A DNA stretch of 36,313 nt from Faecenecus sp036648855 (GCA_036648855.1 JAVWCU010000006.1:1-36313); one strand, 5' to 3'. Numbered from the stretch's first letter, positions 1-8,404 are shown. The notes: generated by a model not told the origin, from the sequence alone. Numbers and translations: made by a program.

Positions 1-42
1 TTTATTAATAGTACTTAGTTTATCTTTTAATAGACTAAAGTA

Positions 43-56
43 CCCCCCCCCCGGGG
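43..56. repeat. C10-G4 homopolymer tract
   Basis: Ten consecutive C are followed directly by four G, in a non-coding stretch that is otherwise strongly AT-rich. No ORF covers it. It could be a length-variable tract, a structured GC clamp, or a sequencing/assembly artefact near a contig edge. The surrounding bases 1-195 hold no gene or RNA that I can recognise. Confidence 0.6.
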
Positions 57-193
57 ATTTTTGAACTTTGATTTACTACTTTTTTATTATCCTCATTCAT
101 ATTAACTACCTACCTTGTAATATTATCTTATCAAGTTCTAACTACTTTTACAAGTAATTATTCTTATTAACTACAAGTTAATAACTATTTACA

Positions 194-225
194 TCAAAAC
201 AAAAAGAAGCTTTTAATACTTCTTT
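194..225 (-). terminator. Rho-independent terminator of the ytxH operon
   Basis: A 7-bp stem (AAAGAAG/CTTCTTT, arms 203-209 and 219-225) with a 9-nt loop lies just past the stop codon of the YtxH gene. On the minus strand it is followed by a T-rich run. Confidence 0.75.
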
Positions 226-230
226 AATTA

Positions 231-662
231 TTATAATTTATTCTCTTCTTTTTCTAATTTATTTAATACTTCTTTTACTACTTTAACAGCTTGTTTTCTT
301 ACTTCTTCTGCTGCACTCTCTAAGATAGGAGTCCCTTTATCTACTGCTAACTGTACTAATTCATTAGCTTTATCTTTTATCTCATTACCTTTTTCTTTTG
401 CTATCTTTAATACTTTCTCTTTATCTAAATTACTTAACTCATATTTAATTTCTTCTATTTTATCTTCTACTGCTATCTTAACATCTTCATAATCAATATC
501 TCTAACTTTATTAACTAAATCATCCATCTTATCTTTTAATAATTTCCTAGTCTCACTACCTTTACGAGGTGCAAACAACATTCCTAATCCTGCTCCTAAT
601 GCTGCTCCTAATATAAACTTCCCTGCTCCATTACTACTCTTAGTTTTTTCTTCTTTACTCAT
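231..662 (-). CDS. YtxH domain protein
   Basis: Small membrane-associated protein of 143 aa. The N-terminus has the YtxH hallmark: a glycine/alanine-rich hydrophobic helix (about residues 14-31) ending in FAPRKG, followed by a long charged amphipathic helical region rich in K and E. YtxH proteins are general-stress-associated envelope proteins in Bacillus; their biochemical role is not established. The gene is last in a minus-strand operon and overlaps the preceding YtxG-like gene by 8 nt. Bacillus has the same neighbour order (ytxG-ytxH), which supports the call. An AAGGAAAG-type ribosome site precedes the ATG. Family assignment is firm, function is not. Confidence 0.85.
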   Translation of the reverse strand: MSKEEKTKSSNGAGKFILGAALGAGLGMLFAPRKGSETRKLLKDKMDDLVNKVRDIDYEDVKIAVEDKIEEIKYELSNLDKEKVLKIAKEKGNEIKDKANELVQLAVDKGTPILESAAEEVRKQAVKVVKEVLNKLEKEENKL

Positions 663-954
663 AATCTTCTCTTTCCTTCTTTCTTTTATTACTATTATTA
701 TGAAATAATCCAGTAATTATACTAGTTAATCCATTTACAAACTTATCACTTATAAAAGATAATGTATCAGTCATAGTATCAATAATATGAAAAAAACCAT
801 TTAATGACTTAGCTTTACTCTCTAAATCATCCATTAATAAATTAGCTCTATCTGCTATCCCAATTAACTTAATCCCTAAAATAATTAATACAACCATTAG
901 AAAAGCCCCTAATAAATATAAAACTATCGGTAATACCATATTTAATACTTCCAT
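655..954 (-). CDS. YtxG-like (DUF948-type) small membrane protein
   Basis: 99-aa protein with one strong transmembrane helix at residues 6-30, then an amphipathic helix with regularly spaced hydrophobic residues and a basic/acidic tail. A hydrophobic helix followed by a coiled helix immediately upstream of ytxH matches the DUF948 (YtxG) family, although this protein is shorter than the Bacillus homologue. The start is set by AAGGAGT four bases before the ATG; a second ATG at codon 6 is less likely. Stop and start regions of the neighbours are nearly contiguous, implying translational coupling. The family call rests partly on context. Confidence 0.6.
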   Translation of the reverse strand: MEVLNMVLPIVLYLLGAFLMVVLIILGIKLIGIADRANLLMDDLESKAKSLNGFFHIIDTMTDTLSFISDKFVNGLTSIITGLFHNNSNKRKKEREDYE

Positions 955-956
955 TT

Positions 957-1841
957 TTACTCCTTATCTTCATACATAGAATCAATTAAATCAAATAAAT
1001 TATCTTCTAAACTAGGATTATCTTTCTTAACTATAACTTCTTCTTTCTCTTCTTCTTTATCCTCCTCTTTAACATATCTAACTCTTCTTCCACTAGCTCT
1101 TTCATGAGTCTTATCTTTATAATCTATATTATATTGTAACCCTAAATCCTCAAAGTATTCTTCTGCATCTGCAATAGTAACTTTCTCAACAGCAGGTGTT
1201 GTCTCAATATCACTCATATCATATAATAAATTATCTTCTATTTCTTCTTCTTGATTATCCTTAACCTCTTCATTATAACTAACTTCTCCATAAGCCTTTT
1301 GTCTAACTGAATCTAAATCTATCTTCTTAGCATAACTACTACTAGGTACTCTATCTTTTTTATCCACTATATCATCTTTAGAATAATTTTTATCTAAAAT
1401 CCCATATATAGGTGAAATAATAGGCGTAGGTCTAAATTCTCTCTCTGTTTTTTCTGTCTTAGAATAAAGATTAGTGTAATCTATTTTATAATCTCCCCCA
1501 TATGGTACATGAGTATTAACACTACTACTATCCTTAGGAACTATAATAACTTCTTTATCTTTCTTATCTTCTATTTCAAAATCATCATCATCAAATTGCT
1601 TAAAATTATTATCCATCTTTAGTAGTTCTTTATCTGCTAAAACCTCTTTATCTTCTTCATAAGATTTAATTATTTCTTCTTCTTTTACTTCTTCTTTATC
1701 TACTCTTTTAGGTAATTCTATCTTCCTAGCAATAACATTATTATCTTTCTTCTTACCTACTTTTTTAACTTTCTCTTGTTCTTCTACTTCAACATATTCT
1801 TCTTCAAAAAATACATTTTTTAATTTATCCATTAATCCCAT
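957..1841 (-). CDS. Acidic disordered protein with a SepF-like N-terminal membrane helix
   Basis: 294 aa, dominated by K, E and D, with long low-complexity stretches that look intrinsically disordered. The first 12 residues (MGLMDKLKNVFF) form an amphipathic helix followed by an acidic run, closely resembling the membrane-targeting N-terminus of the cell-division protein SepF. The SepF globular domain, however, is absent. One conserved-looking segment occurs near residues 215-255 (IADAEEYFEDLGLQYNIDY followed by a basic patch). The gene sits between a lipoprotein and the ytxG/ytxH-like genes, so an envelope role is plausible. AGAGGTG precedes the ATG. I do not recognise the full-length family. 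Confidence 0.7.
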   Translation of the reverse strand: MGLMDKLKNVFFEEEYVEVEEQEKVKKVGKKKDNNVIARKIELPKRVDKEEVKEEEIIKSYEEDKEVLADKELLKMDNNFKQFDDDDFEIEDKKDKEVIIVPKDSSSVNTHVPYGGDYKIDYTNLYSKTEKTEREFRPTPIISPIYGILDKNYSKDDIVDKKDRVPSSSYAKKIDLDSVRQKAYGEVSYNEEVKDNQEEEIEDNLLYDMSDIETTPAVEKVTIADAEEYFEDLGLQYNIDYKDKTHERASGRRVRYVKEEDKEEEKEEVIVKKDNPSLEDNLFDLIDSMYEDKE

Positions 1842-1855
1842 AAGAGCACCTCTCT

Positions 1856-2524
1856 CTATTTTATTTCTTCTTCTATTTGAATTTGATCAGGATCCGGTAA
1901 TTCTCCAAGCTTATCACTATAAGTTCCATATTCTTTATATATTTGTAAGAATTCACTTTCTTCTCTTTTAGGCTTAAATATATTCATATGTTCTTCTTTA
2001 TAGTTTAAAACATTCTCTCCTACTAATGTCTCTAATACTTTATCATTATAAGTAACACTAGTTAATATAACTCCTATATTAATTAAAGCATTCTCTATAT
2101 CCTTCTCTTTAACATAAGCCTCAATCTTAGAATAATTAAACATAGTCTCTATAAAGTATTTATCTCCTACTTTATTTATTTCTATATATCCTGTCTTATC
2201 ATTATAATTTAATGATTGTGAATAGTAACTATCTGTTTGTACTTCATATACTTCCTTAGTTTTATGATAATATGCAACTGTATCAATATATAAGTAATAG
2301 TAATTATAATTATCTAATAACACGGCATTAAGGTCATTTACTTCTAAAGCCTTAACTCCTTTAGGCAAATAGTACTTATAGCCTGAAAAAGTATTATTAG
2401 CTAAACTAGTCTTAGTACTAAAAATCGTTTTAATAATCCCTTCTATACTTTGATTATTGATATTTACTATACTACATCCTGTTACCATTAGTAAACAGCA
2501 GAGTAAAAGCCCTATTTTCTTCAT
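1856..2524 (-). CDS. Lipoprotein of unknown function
   Basis: 222 aa with a classic lipoprotein signal: positively charged start, hydrophobic core and lipobox VTGC, giving an acylated cysteine at residue 17. The mature part is rich in tyrosine and beta-prone segments and has no motif I recognise. It is the first gene of the operon that continues into the SepF-like, YtxG-like and YtxH genes, with a 14-nt gap downstream. AGGTGAATT precedes the ATG, and an extended -10 promoter lies just upstream. It is a real gene (signal peptide, RBS, operon position), but its function is unknown. Confidence 0.8.
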   Translation of the reverse strand: MKKIGLLLCCLLMVTGCSIVNINNQSIEGIIKTIFSTKTSLANNTFSGYKYYLPKGVKALEVNDLNAVLLDNYNYYYLYIDTVAYYHKTKEVYEVQTDSYYSQSLNYNDKTGYIEINKVGDKYFIETMFNYSKIEAYVKEKDIENALINIGVILTSVTYNDKVLETLVGENVLNYKEEHMNIFKPKREESEFLQIYKEYGTYSDKLGELPDPDQIQIEEEIK

Positions 2525-2545
2525 AATTCACCTACTCTATAATCT

Positions 2546-2554
2546 ATTATATCA
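2546..2554 (-). promoter_or_regulatory. Extended -10 promoter of the lipoprotein/ytxH operon
   Basis: TGATATAAT on the minus strand fits a TGn-extended -10 element. No good -35 hexamer is visible, which is common with extended -10 sites. It would start the transcript about 15 nt before the lipoprotein ATG. Confidence 0.5.
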
Positions 2555-2603
2555 AATAATTACTTAAAACTAAATAAGTTTTGATAGTTTTTTAATAGTT
2601 CAT

Positions 2604-3233
2604 CTATTCCTTAGTCACTACTACTCTATATATTGGTTTACCTTCTTTAGCAAACTTTTCTTCAAACTCAGTCATAATATTATCTGCTATTTCACTATGG
2701 TGCAAATCTAGAGATATTTCTTCTATTTTATAGTTAGATTTACTAAATTCTATTAATGAGTATTCAAACAACTGCCTATTATCTGTTTTTTGAATAATAA
2801 CCTGGTTATTTAAAAATATATCTTTATATTTATCTAAGAATACTTTACTCGTTAATCTTCTATTTTCTTGTCTATTTTTAGGCCAAGGATCTGAAAAATT
2901 TAAAAACAATATCGTAATCTCTTTTAAAAAAATATTATCAACTTCCATAGCATTTACTCTAACCACTTTAATATTAGGTAAATTAAGGGGAATATGTTCT
3001 ATTGCTCTTGCTATTACACTATCATATTTCTCTATTCCTATAAAGTTTATATCGGGATACCTAAGGGCATTATTTATTAAAAACTGTCCCTTTCCCATTC
3101 CTATTTCTAAATAAATAGGATTATCATTGTTAAACAGAGTATGCCACTTTCCTTTATATAAAGTCGGATTAATTACTAAATACTCTGAATTAGCCATAAT
3201 AGTTTCTTTATTTTTAACATTTCTAAGTCTCAT
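2604..3233 (-). CDS. trmB: tRNA (guanine-N7-)-methyltransferase TrmB
   Basis: Methylates N7 of G46 in the variable loop of tRNA using S-adenosylmethionine. The 209-aa length is typical. The SAM-binding motif EIGMGKGQF is at about residues 43-51, and the TrmB signature DPWPKNRQENRRL at about 116-128 contains the catalytic aspartate and substrate-binding residues. The ATG is preceded by AAGGAGAG. The gene has its own sigma-A-type promoter and is divergent from the small plus-strand gene at 3313. It is probably monocistronic, because the next minus-strand unit has a separate promoter. Confidence 0.95.
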   Translation of the reverse strand: MRLRNVKNKETIMANSEYLVINPTLYKGKWHTLFNNDNPIYLEIGMGKGQFLINNALRYPDINFIGIEKYDSVIARAIEHIPLNLPNIKVVRVNAMEVDNIFLKEITILFLNFSDPWPKNRQENRRLTSKVFLDKYKDIFLNNQVIIQKTDNRQLFEYSLIEFSKSNYKIEEISLDLHHSEIADNIMTEFEEKFAKEGKPIYRVVVTKE

Positions 3234-3251
3234 AAAATCTCTCCTTAAATT

Positions 3252-3280
3252 ATTATACTAGGAACCTCCTTTAAATGCAA
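3252..3280 (-). promoter_or_regulatory. Sigma-A promoter of trmB
   Basis: On the minus strand the -35 TTGCAT (3275-3280) is separated by 17 bp from a perfect -10 TATAAT (3252-3257), about 20 bp upstream of the trmB start codon. Confidence 0.65.
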
Positions 3281-3312
3281 AGCATATATTAGTAAGTGAA
3301 AGGGAGTATATA

Positions 3313-3558
3313 ATGAATAATAATCAAATGCCTTACGGTTATAACCCTAACTTTCCCCCTCCCATTGCCCCTCCTTGGCCAAATGGTAATAACAACTCTT
3401 GTCAGTGTACAAATGAAATAAGAAACTTAGAAGGAAAAATTGCTAAATTAGATCGTCAAGTTAGAAGAGTAGAAGACCGTTTAGTCCGCTTAGAGGGTAG
3501 TTTAATAGAGCCCCGTAACAACTTTCCTAGCTACTCTGAAGGCTATAATATTGTTTAA
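3313..3558 (+). CDS. Small Asn/Pro-rich coiled-coil protein
   Basis: 81 aa. The N-terminal half is rich in asparagine, proline and aromatic residues, followed by a CxC motif (CQC, residues 30-32). The second half (about residues 37-66) is a heptad-patterned coiled coil ending in RRVEDRLVRLEG. The ATG is preceded by AAAGGGAG at good spacing and the gene is followed by its own terminator, so it is very likely real. The composition resembles small structural or coat-like proteins of Bacilli, but that is only a resemblance; I do not recognise the family. Confidence 0.7.
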   Translation: MNNNQMPYGYNPNFPPPIAPPWPNGNNNSCQCTNEIRNLEGKIAKLDRQVRRVEDRLVRLEGSLIEPRNNFPSYSEGYNIV

Positions 3559-3590
3559 AGGCTGTCAATTTTAAATTGCCGTCCTTTTTC
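3557..3590 (+). terminator. Terminator of the small coiled-coil gene
   Basis: Imperfect hairpin with outer arms AAAGG/CCTTT and inner arms CAATTT/AAATTG, directly followed by a T run, immediately after the stop codon. Confidence 0.7.
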
Positions 3591-3641
3591 TTTGCTAATA
3601 GTAAATAATATGTTAAAATATTAACTAAGTGATGTGATAAT

Positions 3642-5279
3642 ATGTTTGTAAAAAACTTAAATTTAATATTTGGAACTGAGACCATATTCTCAGATATTAA
3701 TATCTTTATTCCTAGCAATGAACACATTGGTATTGTAGGGGCAAATGGAGCTGGAAAAACTACTTTTTTTAAAATAATTTTAGGTCTATTAGAACCAGAC
3801 TCTGGTACTATAGAATTCCCAAATAAAGAAAGAATAGGCTGGTTACCCCAAGTTATAACTGATGAAATACCTAATACTGAAATAACTGTTTTAGACTATT
3901 TATTAACAGGGCGCCCAGTTAAAAAACTAGAAACAGAAATAGAGGATATTTATACTAGTATAACAAATACTACTGATGAAAAAGTAATTAATAAAAAACT
4001 TAAAACTATTGCTAAACTACAAGATGAACTTGACTACTATGAACCTTTTACTGCTGAAGGACAACTTCTAAAACTAATCTCCGGTATGAATATAGATGAT
4101 AAACTCTTAGATCAAACTCTTTCTTCCTTATCTGGAGGTCAAAAATCTAAAATCGCATTTGCTAGACTACTTTACGCAAAACAATCTCTTATTCTTTTAG
4201 ATGAACCTACTAACCACCTAGATCAAGATACTAAAGCCTATGTTACTAACTATTTATCCACTTACCCTGGAACTGTCTATATCATTTCTCATGATTTAGA
4301 GTTTTTAAATGCCACTACTAGTAAAACCTTAGTATTAGATAAAAGGACTCATAAAATGCAACTATATAATGGTAACTATGCTAAATATATAAAAATTAAA
4401 ACTGAACAAGATTTAAGATTACAAAAAGAAGTAGAACATCAGCAAAAAGAAAGAGAACACTTACAAGGTATTATTGATAAATACCTGCATGGTAATGAAA
4501 AAAAAGCTAATATTGCCAAAGATAGGCAAAAGAAGTTAGCTAAACTAGAAGAAAAAACTATTGTAATAGAAAAAAATTTAAGACAAGCTAGTCTTAGCTT
4601 ACATCAAGGTAGAGAAAGTACTTCTTACCCCCTAAAAATCAAAGATTTAAGTTTTAAATATGATAAAAGTAGTAAAACTAACCTGCTTCACAAAATTAAT
4701 CTAGAAATACCTCGAGGTGAAAAGTTCTTAATTGTCGGAGAAAATGGAGCTGGTAAGTCTACTCTTCTAAAACTTATAGTAGGAACTCTTACCCCTGATG
4801 CTGGAGAAATAATCCTAGGTCCTAAAACCGATATTGGTTATTATGCCCAAGAACATGAACTATTAGATAATGATAAGAATCTACTAGATAATCTAGATGA
4901 ATTTGACTTAACTGAAAGAGATAAAAAAGGTCTCTTAGGTCGTTTCCTTTTTCAATATGATGAAATTAATAAAAAAGTCAGTGTCTTATCCCCTGGAGAA
5001 AGATCTAGACTAGCTCTAGCCAAATTAACGGCTATGAAAGCTAATCTCCTAATCCTCGATGAACCCACTAACCACTTAGATCCTCCTACCCAAAAGCTAA
5101 TTGCCAACAACTTAAAAGACTTCCCTGGTACTATTATCCTAGTCTCTCACAATACTGAGTTTGTTGACAATCTAGGTATTGAAAGAACCTTAATAATTCC
5201 CAGTGGTAAGCTTGCTTATTATGAAAAAGAAACAGTAGAAATGTATCACACTATAAATACCAAAAAGAAAGGGGTATAA
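3642..5279 (+). CDS. ABC-F family ATP-binding protein
   Basis: A soluble ATPase with two fused ABC domains and no membrane segments; ABC-F proteins act on the ribosome as translation factors or antibiotic-resistance factors. Domain 1 has Walker A GANGAGKT (33-40), signature LSGGQ (163-167) and Walker B with the ABC-F-specific DEPTNHLD (187-194). A charged helical linker (about 252-315, the P-site tRNA interaction motif region) follows. Domain 2 has Walker A GENGAGKS (366-373), a variant signature LSPGE and a second DEPTNHLD. At 545 aa it is a standard two-domain ABC-F. The stop lies 2 nt before the first FemABX gene, so they are co-transcribed. The ribosome site is weak. The subfamily is not assignable by eye. 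Confidence 0.92.
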   Translation: MFVKNLNLIFGTETIFSDINIFIPSNEHIGIVGANGAGKTTFFKIILGLLEPDSGTIEFPNKERIGWLPQVITDEIPNTEITVLDYLLTGRPVKKLETEIEDIYTSITNTTDEKVINKKLKTIAKLQDELDYYEPFTAEGQLLKLISGMNIDDKLLDQTLSSLSGGQKSKIAFARLLYAKQSLILLDEPTNHLDQDTKAYVTNYLSTYPGTVYIISHDLEFLNATTSKTLVLDKRTHKMQLYNGNYAKYIKIKTEQDLRLQKEVEHQQKEREHLQGIIDKYLHGNEKKANIAKDRQKKLAKLEEKTIVIEKNLRQASLSLHQGRESTSYPLKIKDLSFKYDKSSKTNLLHKINLEIPRGEKFLIVGENGAGKSTLLKLIVGTLTPDAGEIILGPKTDIGYYAQEHELLDNDKNLLDNLDEFDLTERDKKGLLGRFLFQYDEINKKVSVLSPGERSRLALAKLTAMKANLLILDEPTNHLDPPTQKLIANNLKDFPGTIILVSHNTEFVDNLGIERTLIIPSGKLAYYEKETVEMYHTINTKKKGV

Positions 5280-5281
5280 TT

Positions 5282-6580
5282 ATGAACTTTAGAGAACTAA
5301 CCGACATAGAATTTACTGATTTTGCTAAGACTAATCCCCTAAATAACTTTTATCAAACTAAAGAATGGGCTACTTTAAAAAAGAAAAATAACTGGGACTA
5401 TTACTTCGTAGGAATCCTAGATGATACTAATACTATTTTAGGAGCAACACTCCTTTTAGCTAAAAAAGTCTTATTAAACAAAAAAATATTTTATGCTCCT
5501 AGAGGTTTCCTAATAGATTTTAATAATGCCCCACTCTTAACTGAATTCACTCTAAAAATAAAACAATTTATCAAAACAAAAAATGGTATCTTTCTAAAAA
5601 TAGATCCCTACTTAGCTTATCAAGAAAGAGATTTAGACGGAAATATTGTAGAAAATGGTTTTAATAATAAAAAAGCTCATCAACTACTTCTTAGTCTTAA
5701 ATATAAACATCAAGGTTTTAATCTTAACCAAGAAGATCTCCAACCTAGATTTATCTTTACTACTACCACTAAGGACCGAGATGAAACTGATATATTAAAA
5801 AATATGGATACCAAAACTAGACAAATAATTAGAAAAAATGAAAGACTAGGTATGACTGTTAGAGAAATAAAGTTTGATGAACTAGATAAATTCAAAAAGA
5901 TTATGAATCATACTAGTGAAAGAAGAGAATTTATTGATCGACCTTTTTCTTACTATCAAACTATGTACCAAGCTCTAGCTAGTAATGATTTAGTTAAAGT
6001 CTTAGTAGCAGAACTAGATACTAATAAAATACTTGCTAATATTAATACAGAACTAGCTAATTATCTATCAGAATATCAAGAAAAAGAAGCTAAGTATTTA
6101 AAAGATAAAAGTAAAATGAATGAGAGTAAATACCTAGCTAAAAAGCAAGAAATAGAAAACAATATTGAAAGAACTAAAGTTAAAGAAAATAAAATTAAAT
6201 CTCTAAAAGCTAAACATGGAGATATTATTATTCTAGGTGGTATCTTATATATTACTTATGGTAAAGAGGTCCTATCCCTTCTAGGGGGAACTTATCAAGA
6301 GTTTATGGAGTTTGATCCAGCTTATACTCTAAACTGGGAAATGATTAAATATGCTGTTTCTAATAACTATGAGAGATATAATTTCTATGGTATATCTGGA
6401 GACTTTAGAGAAAGTAATAAACTCCTAGGTTTATATCTATTTAAAAGAGGTTTTGGAGGACAAGTAGTTGAACTCTTAGGAGAATATGATTTAATTGTTA
6501 ATAAACCTTTATACTATTTATATAAATTACTCTTTTCTTTATACCATACTATTAAAAATATTAAATATAAGAAAGAATAA
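5282..6580 (+). CDS. FemABX-family aminoacyltransferase 1 (peptidoglycan cross-bridge)
   Basis: FemABX enzymes transfer amino acids from aminoacyl-tRNA to the stem-peptide side chain of lipid II at the inner membrane face, building the interpeptide bridge. This 432-aa protein has the family layout. It starts with an N-terminal GNAT-like half with NNFYQTKEWA and the motif APRGFLIDF, continues with a second GNAT-like half, and carries a lysine/glutamate-rich helical hairpin insertion (about residues 255-310) of the kind that contacts tRNA. It ends with the conserved NFYGISGDF block and a basic C-terminus. AAGGGG precedes the ATG. It is sandwiched between the ABC-F gene (2-nt gap) and a second FemABX gene (9-nt gap). 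The amino acid added cannot be told from the sequence. Confidence 0.9.
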   Translation: MNFRELTDIEFTDFAKTNPLNNFYQTKEWATLKKKNNWDYYFVGILDDTNTILGATLLLAKKVLLNKKIFYAPRGFLIDFNNAPLLTEFTLKIKQFIKTKNGIFLKIDPYLAYQERDLDGNIVENGFNNKKAHQLLLSLKYKHQGFNLNQEDLQPRFIFTTTTKDRDETDILKNMDTKTRQIIRKNERLGMTVREIKFDELDKFKKIMNHTSERREFIDRPFSYYQTMYQALASNDLVKVLVAELDTNKILANINTELANYLSEYQEKEAKYLKDKSKMNESKYLAKKQEIENNIERTKVKENKIKSLKAKHGDIIILGGILYITYGKEVLSLLGGTYQEFMEFDPAYTLNWEMIKYAVSNNYERYNFYGISGDFRESNKLLGLYLFKRGFGGQVVELLGEYDLIVNKPLYYLYKLLFSLYHTIKNIKYKKE

Positions 6581-6589
6581 GGTGTTACC

Positions 6590-7849
6590 ATGGAATTAAT
6601 TAATAATTTAGATAAAACTGATTATGATAACTTTGTTAAACATCACCAAAAAAGTCACTTTCTACAAAGTTATCCCTGGGGAGAGTTTGAAAAAGAATAT
6701 GACAATTGGTTACCTCATTACCTTGGTATTAAAGATAATGATACCCTAGTAGGCGCTACTCTATTACTAGAAAAGAAACTCCTATTTGGTTATAAGTTCT
6801 TCTATGCTCCTAGAGGCTATATTATTGATTTTAATAATAATACTTTATTAGAAGAAACTAGCCGTCTCTTAAAGAACTATGCTAAAAATAATAAAGCTAT
6901 ATTTATTAAAATTAATCCTGATATAAAACTAGAAAACTTAGATATAGAGGGTAATATCTTACCTGGAGTAAATAACTTTCCCCTAATAGATAAATTAAAA
7001 AAACTAGGCTATAAACATCTAGGCTTTTATAAAAACTTTGACCGTTCAGAACCTAGATATACATTCAGATTAGATTTAACTAAAGGTCTAGAGTATATTA
7101 CTAATAACTTCCATCCAACCACTAAAAAAATTATTAAAAGAGGTAATCCTTATCAACTAGAGTTAACTAAAAATAGCAGTGAAGATATAGAATCTTTCTA
7201 TATAACTATGTTAGAAACCTCTAAAAGAGAAGGTGTCTTATATCATGATATAGAATACTATAGACACTTTTATCAAGAACTACACAAAGAAAACATGAGT
7301 GATTTATATGTTGTAAAAGCTAATATTCCTAAAATTAAAGAAATAGAACTAGCTAAAATTATAGAACTAACTGCTGAAAAAGATAAACTAGTTACCAAGA
7401 ATGATCTTAAAAATCAAAATAAAAAACAAGAATTAATAAACCAAATTCAAAAGATAGAAAAAGAGTTAAAATTATTATCTGAAATAAAAGAAGATAAACT
7501 TGTTTTATCTTCTATCCTTACAGCAAAGTATGGTAATAAAGTCTGGACTGTGCATGGCGGTAATCATTCCTTATTAAGGGAGCTTAATGCTAATTATTAT
7601 ATATATTATGAAATCATTAAAGATGCTATTACAGAAGGATACCAATTAATTGACTTCTTTGGTACTACAGGCGACCCTAATATCAATAACCCCGTCTATG
7701 GTATTCATCTCTTTAAAAAGAGACTAGGTGGTGAATATACAGAGTTTATTGGCGAATTCGATTTTATTATTAATAAACCTCTATATTTTATTTTTATTAC
7801 CCTAATCCCTATATATAGAAAAATAAAAAGAACCCTTATTAAAAAATAG
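6590..7849 (+). CDS. FemABX-family aminoacyltransferase 2 (peptidoglycan cross-bridge)
   Basis: Paralogue of the preceding gene, 419 aa, with the same architecture: an N-terminal SHFLQSYPWGEFEK block, APRGYIIDF, a coiled helical insertion at about residues 245-305, and a C-terminal DFFGTTGD block. It is clearly diverged from its neighbour, so it probably adds a different residue or acts at a different bridge position, as FemA/FemB or MurM/MurN do. Last gene of the plus-strand unit, ending at a strong hairpin terminator. AAGGTG lies just upstream of the ATG, within the intergenic gap. Confidence 0.9.
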   Translation: MELINNLDKTDYDNFVKHHQKSHFLQSYPWGEFEKEYDNWLPHYLGIKDNDTLVGATLLLEKKLLFGYKFFYAPRGYIIDFNNNTLLEETSRLLKNYAKNNKAIFIKINPDIKLENLDIEGNILPGVNNFPLIDKLKKLGYKHLGFYKNFDRSEPRYTFRLDLTKGLEYITNNFHPTTKKIIKRGNPYQLELTKNSSEDIESFYITMLETSKREGVLYHDIEYYRHFYQELHKENMSDLYVVKANIPKIKEIELAKIIELTAEKDKLVTKNDLKNQNKKQELINQIQKIEKELKLLSEIKEDKLVLSSILTAKYGNKVWTVHGGNHSLLRELNANYYIYYEIIKDAITEGYQLIDFFGTTGDPNINNPVYGIHLFKKRLGGEYTEFIGEFDFIINKPLYFIFITLIPIYRKIKRTLIKK

Positions 7850-7880
7850 AATATTAATAATTTTTATTAATATTCTTTTT
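7849..7880. terminator. Bidirectional terminator between two converging FemABX operons
   Basis: A perfect 11-bp stem (GAATATTAATA/TATTAATATTC, arms 7849-7859 and 7865-7875) with a 5-nt loop is flanked by T runs in both orientations. It serves the plus-strand ABC-F/FemABX unit and the minus-strand unit ending at 7889. Confidence 0.85.
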
Positions 7881-7888
7881 TATTTTCT

Positions 7889-8137
7889 TTAAACAAAGTT
7901 TAATTTTAATTCTCCCTTTAATAACATATCCATAGCATACCTTTTTTCTTCTCTATCCGTTATAATAGTCACAAAAATATCCTGATTACTAATTTGTTCT
8001 TTAGCAATAAAAAGTTCTAGTGGACTGTTTGCTAACATCAAAAATAAATAATTAGTCATTCCACAAGTTAAAGTCTCTACTACTAAGTACTCTGCACTAT
8101 CTTCTAAAGTAATATATTCTCCTTTTCTTAATTCCAT
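7889..8137 (-). CDS. Small conserved-looking protein (82 aa), unknown
   Basis: 82 aa, no signal peptide or membrane helix. The pattern KGEYITLEDSAEYLVVET followed by short beta-strand-like segments suggests a small beta-rich domain, loosely reminiscent of DUF1292-like proteins; this is a weak impression. It is the last gene of the flippase/FemABX unit, 4 nt after the preceding 82-aa gene. A purine-rich AAGAAGAT precedes the ATG. Confidence 0.55.
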   Translation of the reverse strand: MELRKGEYITLEDSAEYLVVETLTCGMTNYLFLMLANSPLELFIAKEQISNQDIFVTIITDREEKRYAMDMLLKGELKLNFV

Positions 8138-8141
8138 ACTT

Positions 8142-8390
8142 TTATCTTCTTATCCCCCTATCACCCTGTACCAGATACTCTTTCTTTGCTTGATAAAGTG
8201 CTGCACTTTTCTGAAACAATTCTAATACATCACTTGCTAAAGCCGTAGAAACAACATTAGAACGCGCTACTACCTTTTTTGGTATACTATCCAAGTTTTC
8301 CTTAAACTTAGATTCATTATAAATCTCATCTAAAAACTTAATACTTGCCTCATTTACCTTAACTATATCTATATCTTTATTAATCTCCAT
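8142..8390 (-). CDS. Small helical protein (82 aa), unknown
   Basis: 82-aa, largely helical, soluble protein with an acidic N-terminus and a basic C-terminus (GDRGIRR). No motif is recognised. Strong Shine-Dalgarno (AAAGGAGGAT) upstream of the ATG, and close packing with the FemABX gene (14-nt gap) and the next small gene (4-nt gap), support it as a genuine operon member. A role linked to wall precursor synthesis is inferred from context only. Confidence 0.6.
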   Translation of the reverse strand: MEINKDIDIVKVNEASIKFLDEIYNESKFKENLDSIPKKVVARSNVVSTALASDVLELFQKSAALYQAKKEYLVQGDRGIRR

Positions 8391-8404
8391 CCTAATCCTC
8401 CTTT

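Noticed and set aside
3527..3727. 66-aa minus-strand ORF opposite the small coiled-coil gene and the ABC-F start
   Set aside because: It runs antisense through a terminator and two genes with proper ribosome sites; no ribosome site or family resemblance of its own.
5282..7849. Two FemABX genes as a recent tandem duplication
   Set aside because: The proteins share only family motifs and are too diverged along their length for a recent duplication.
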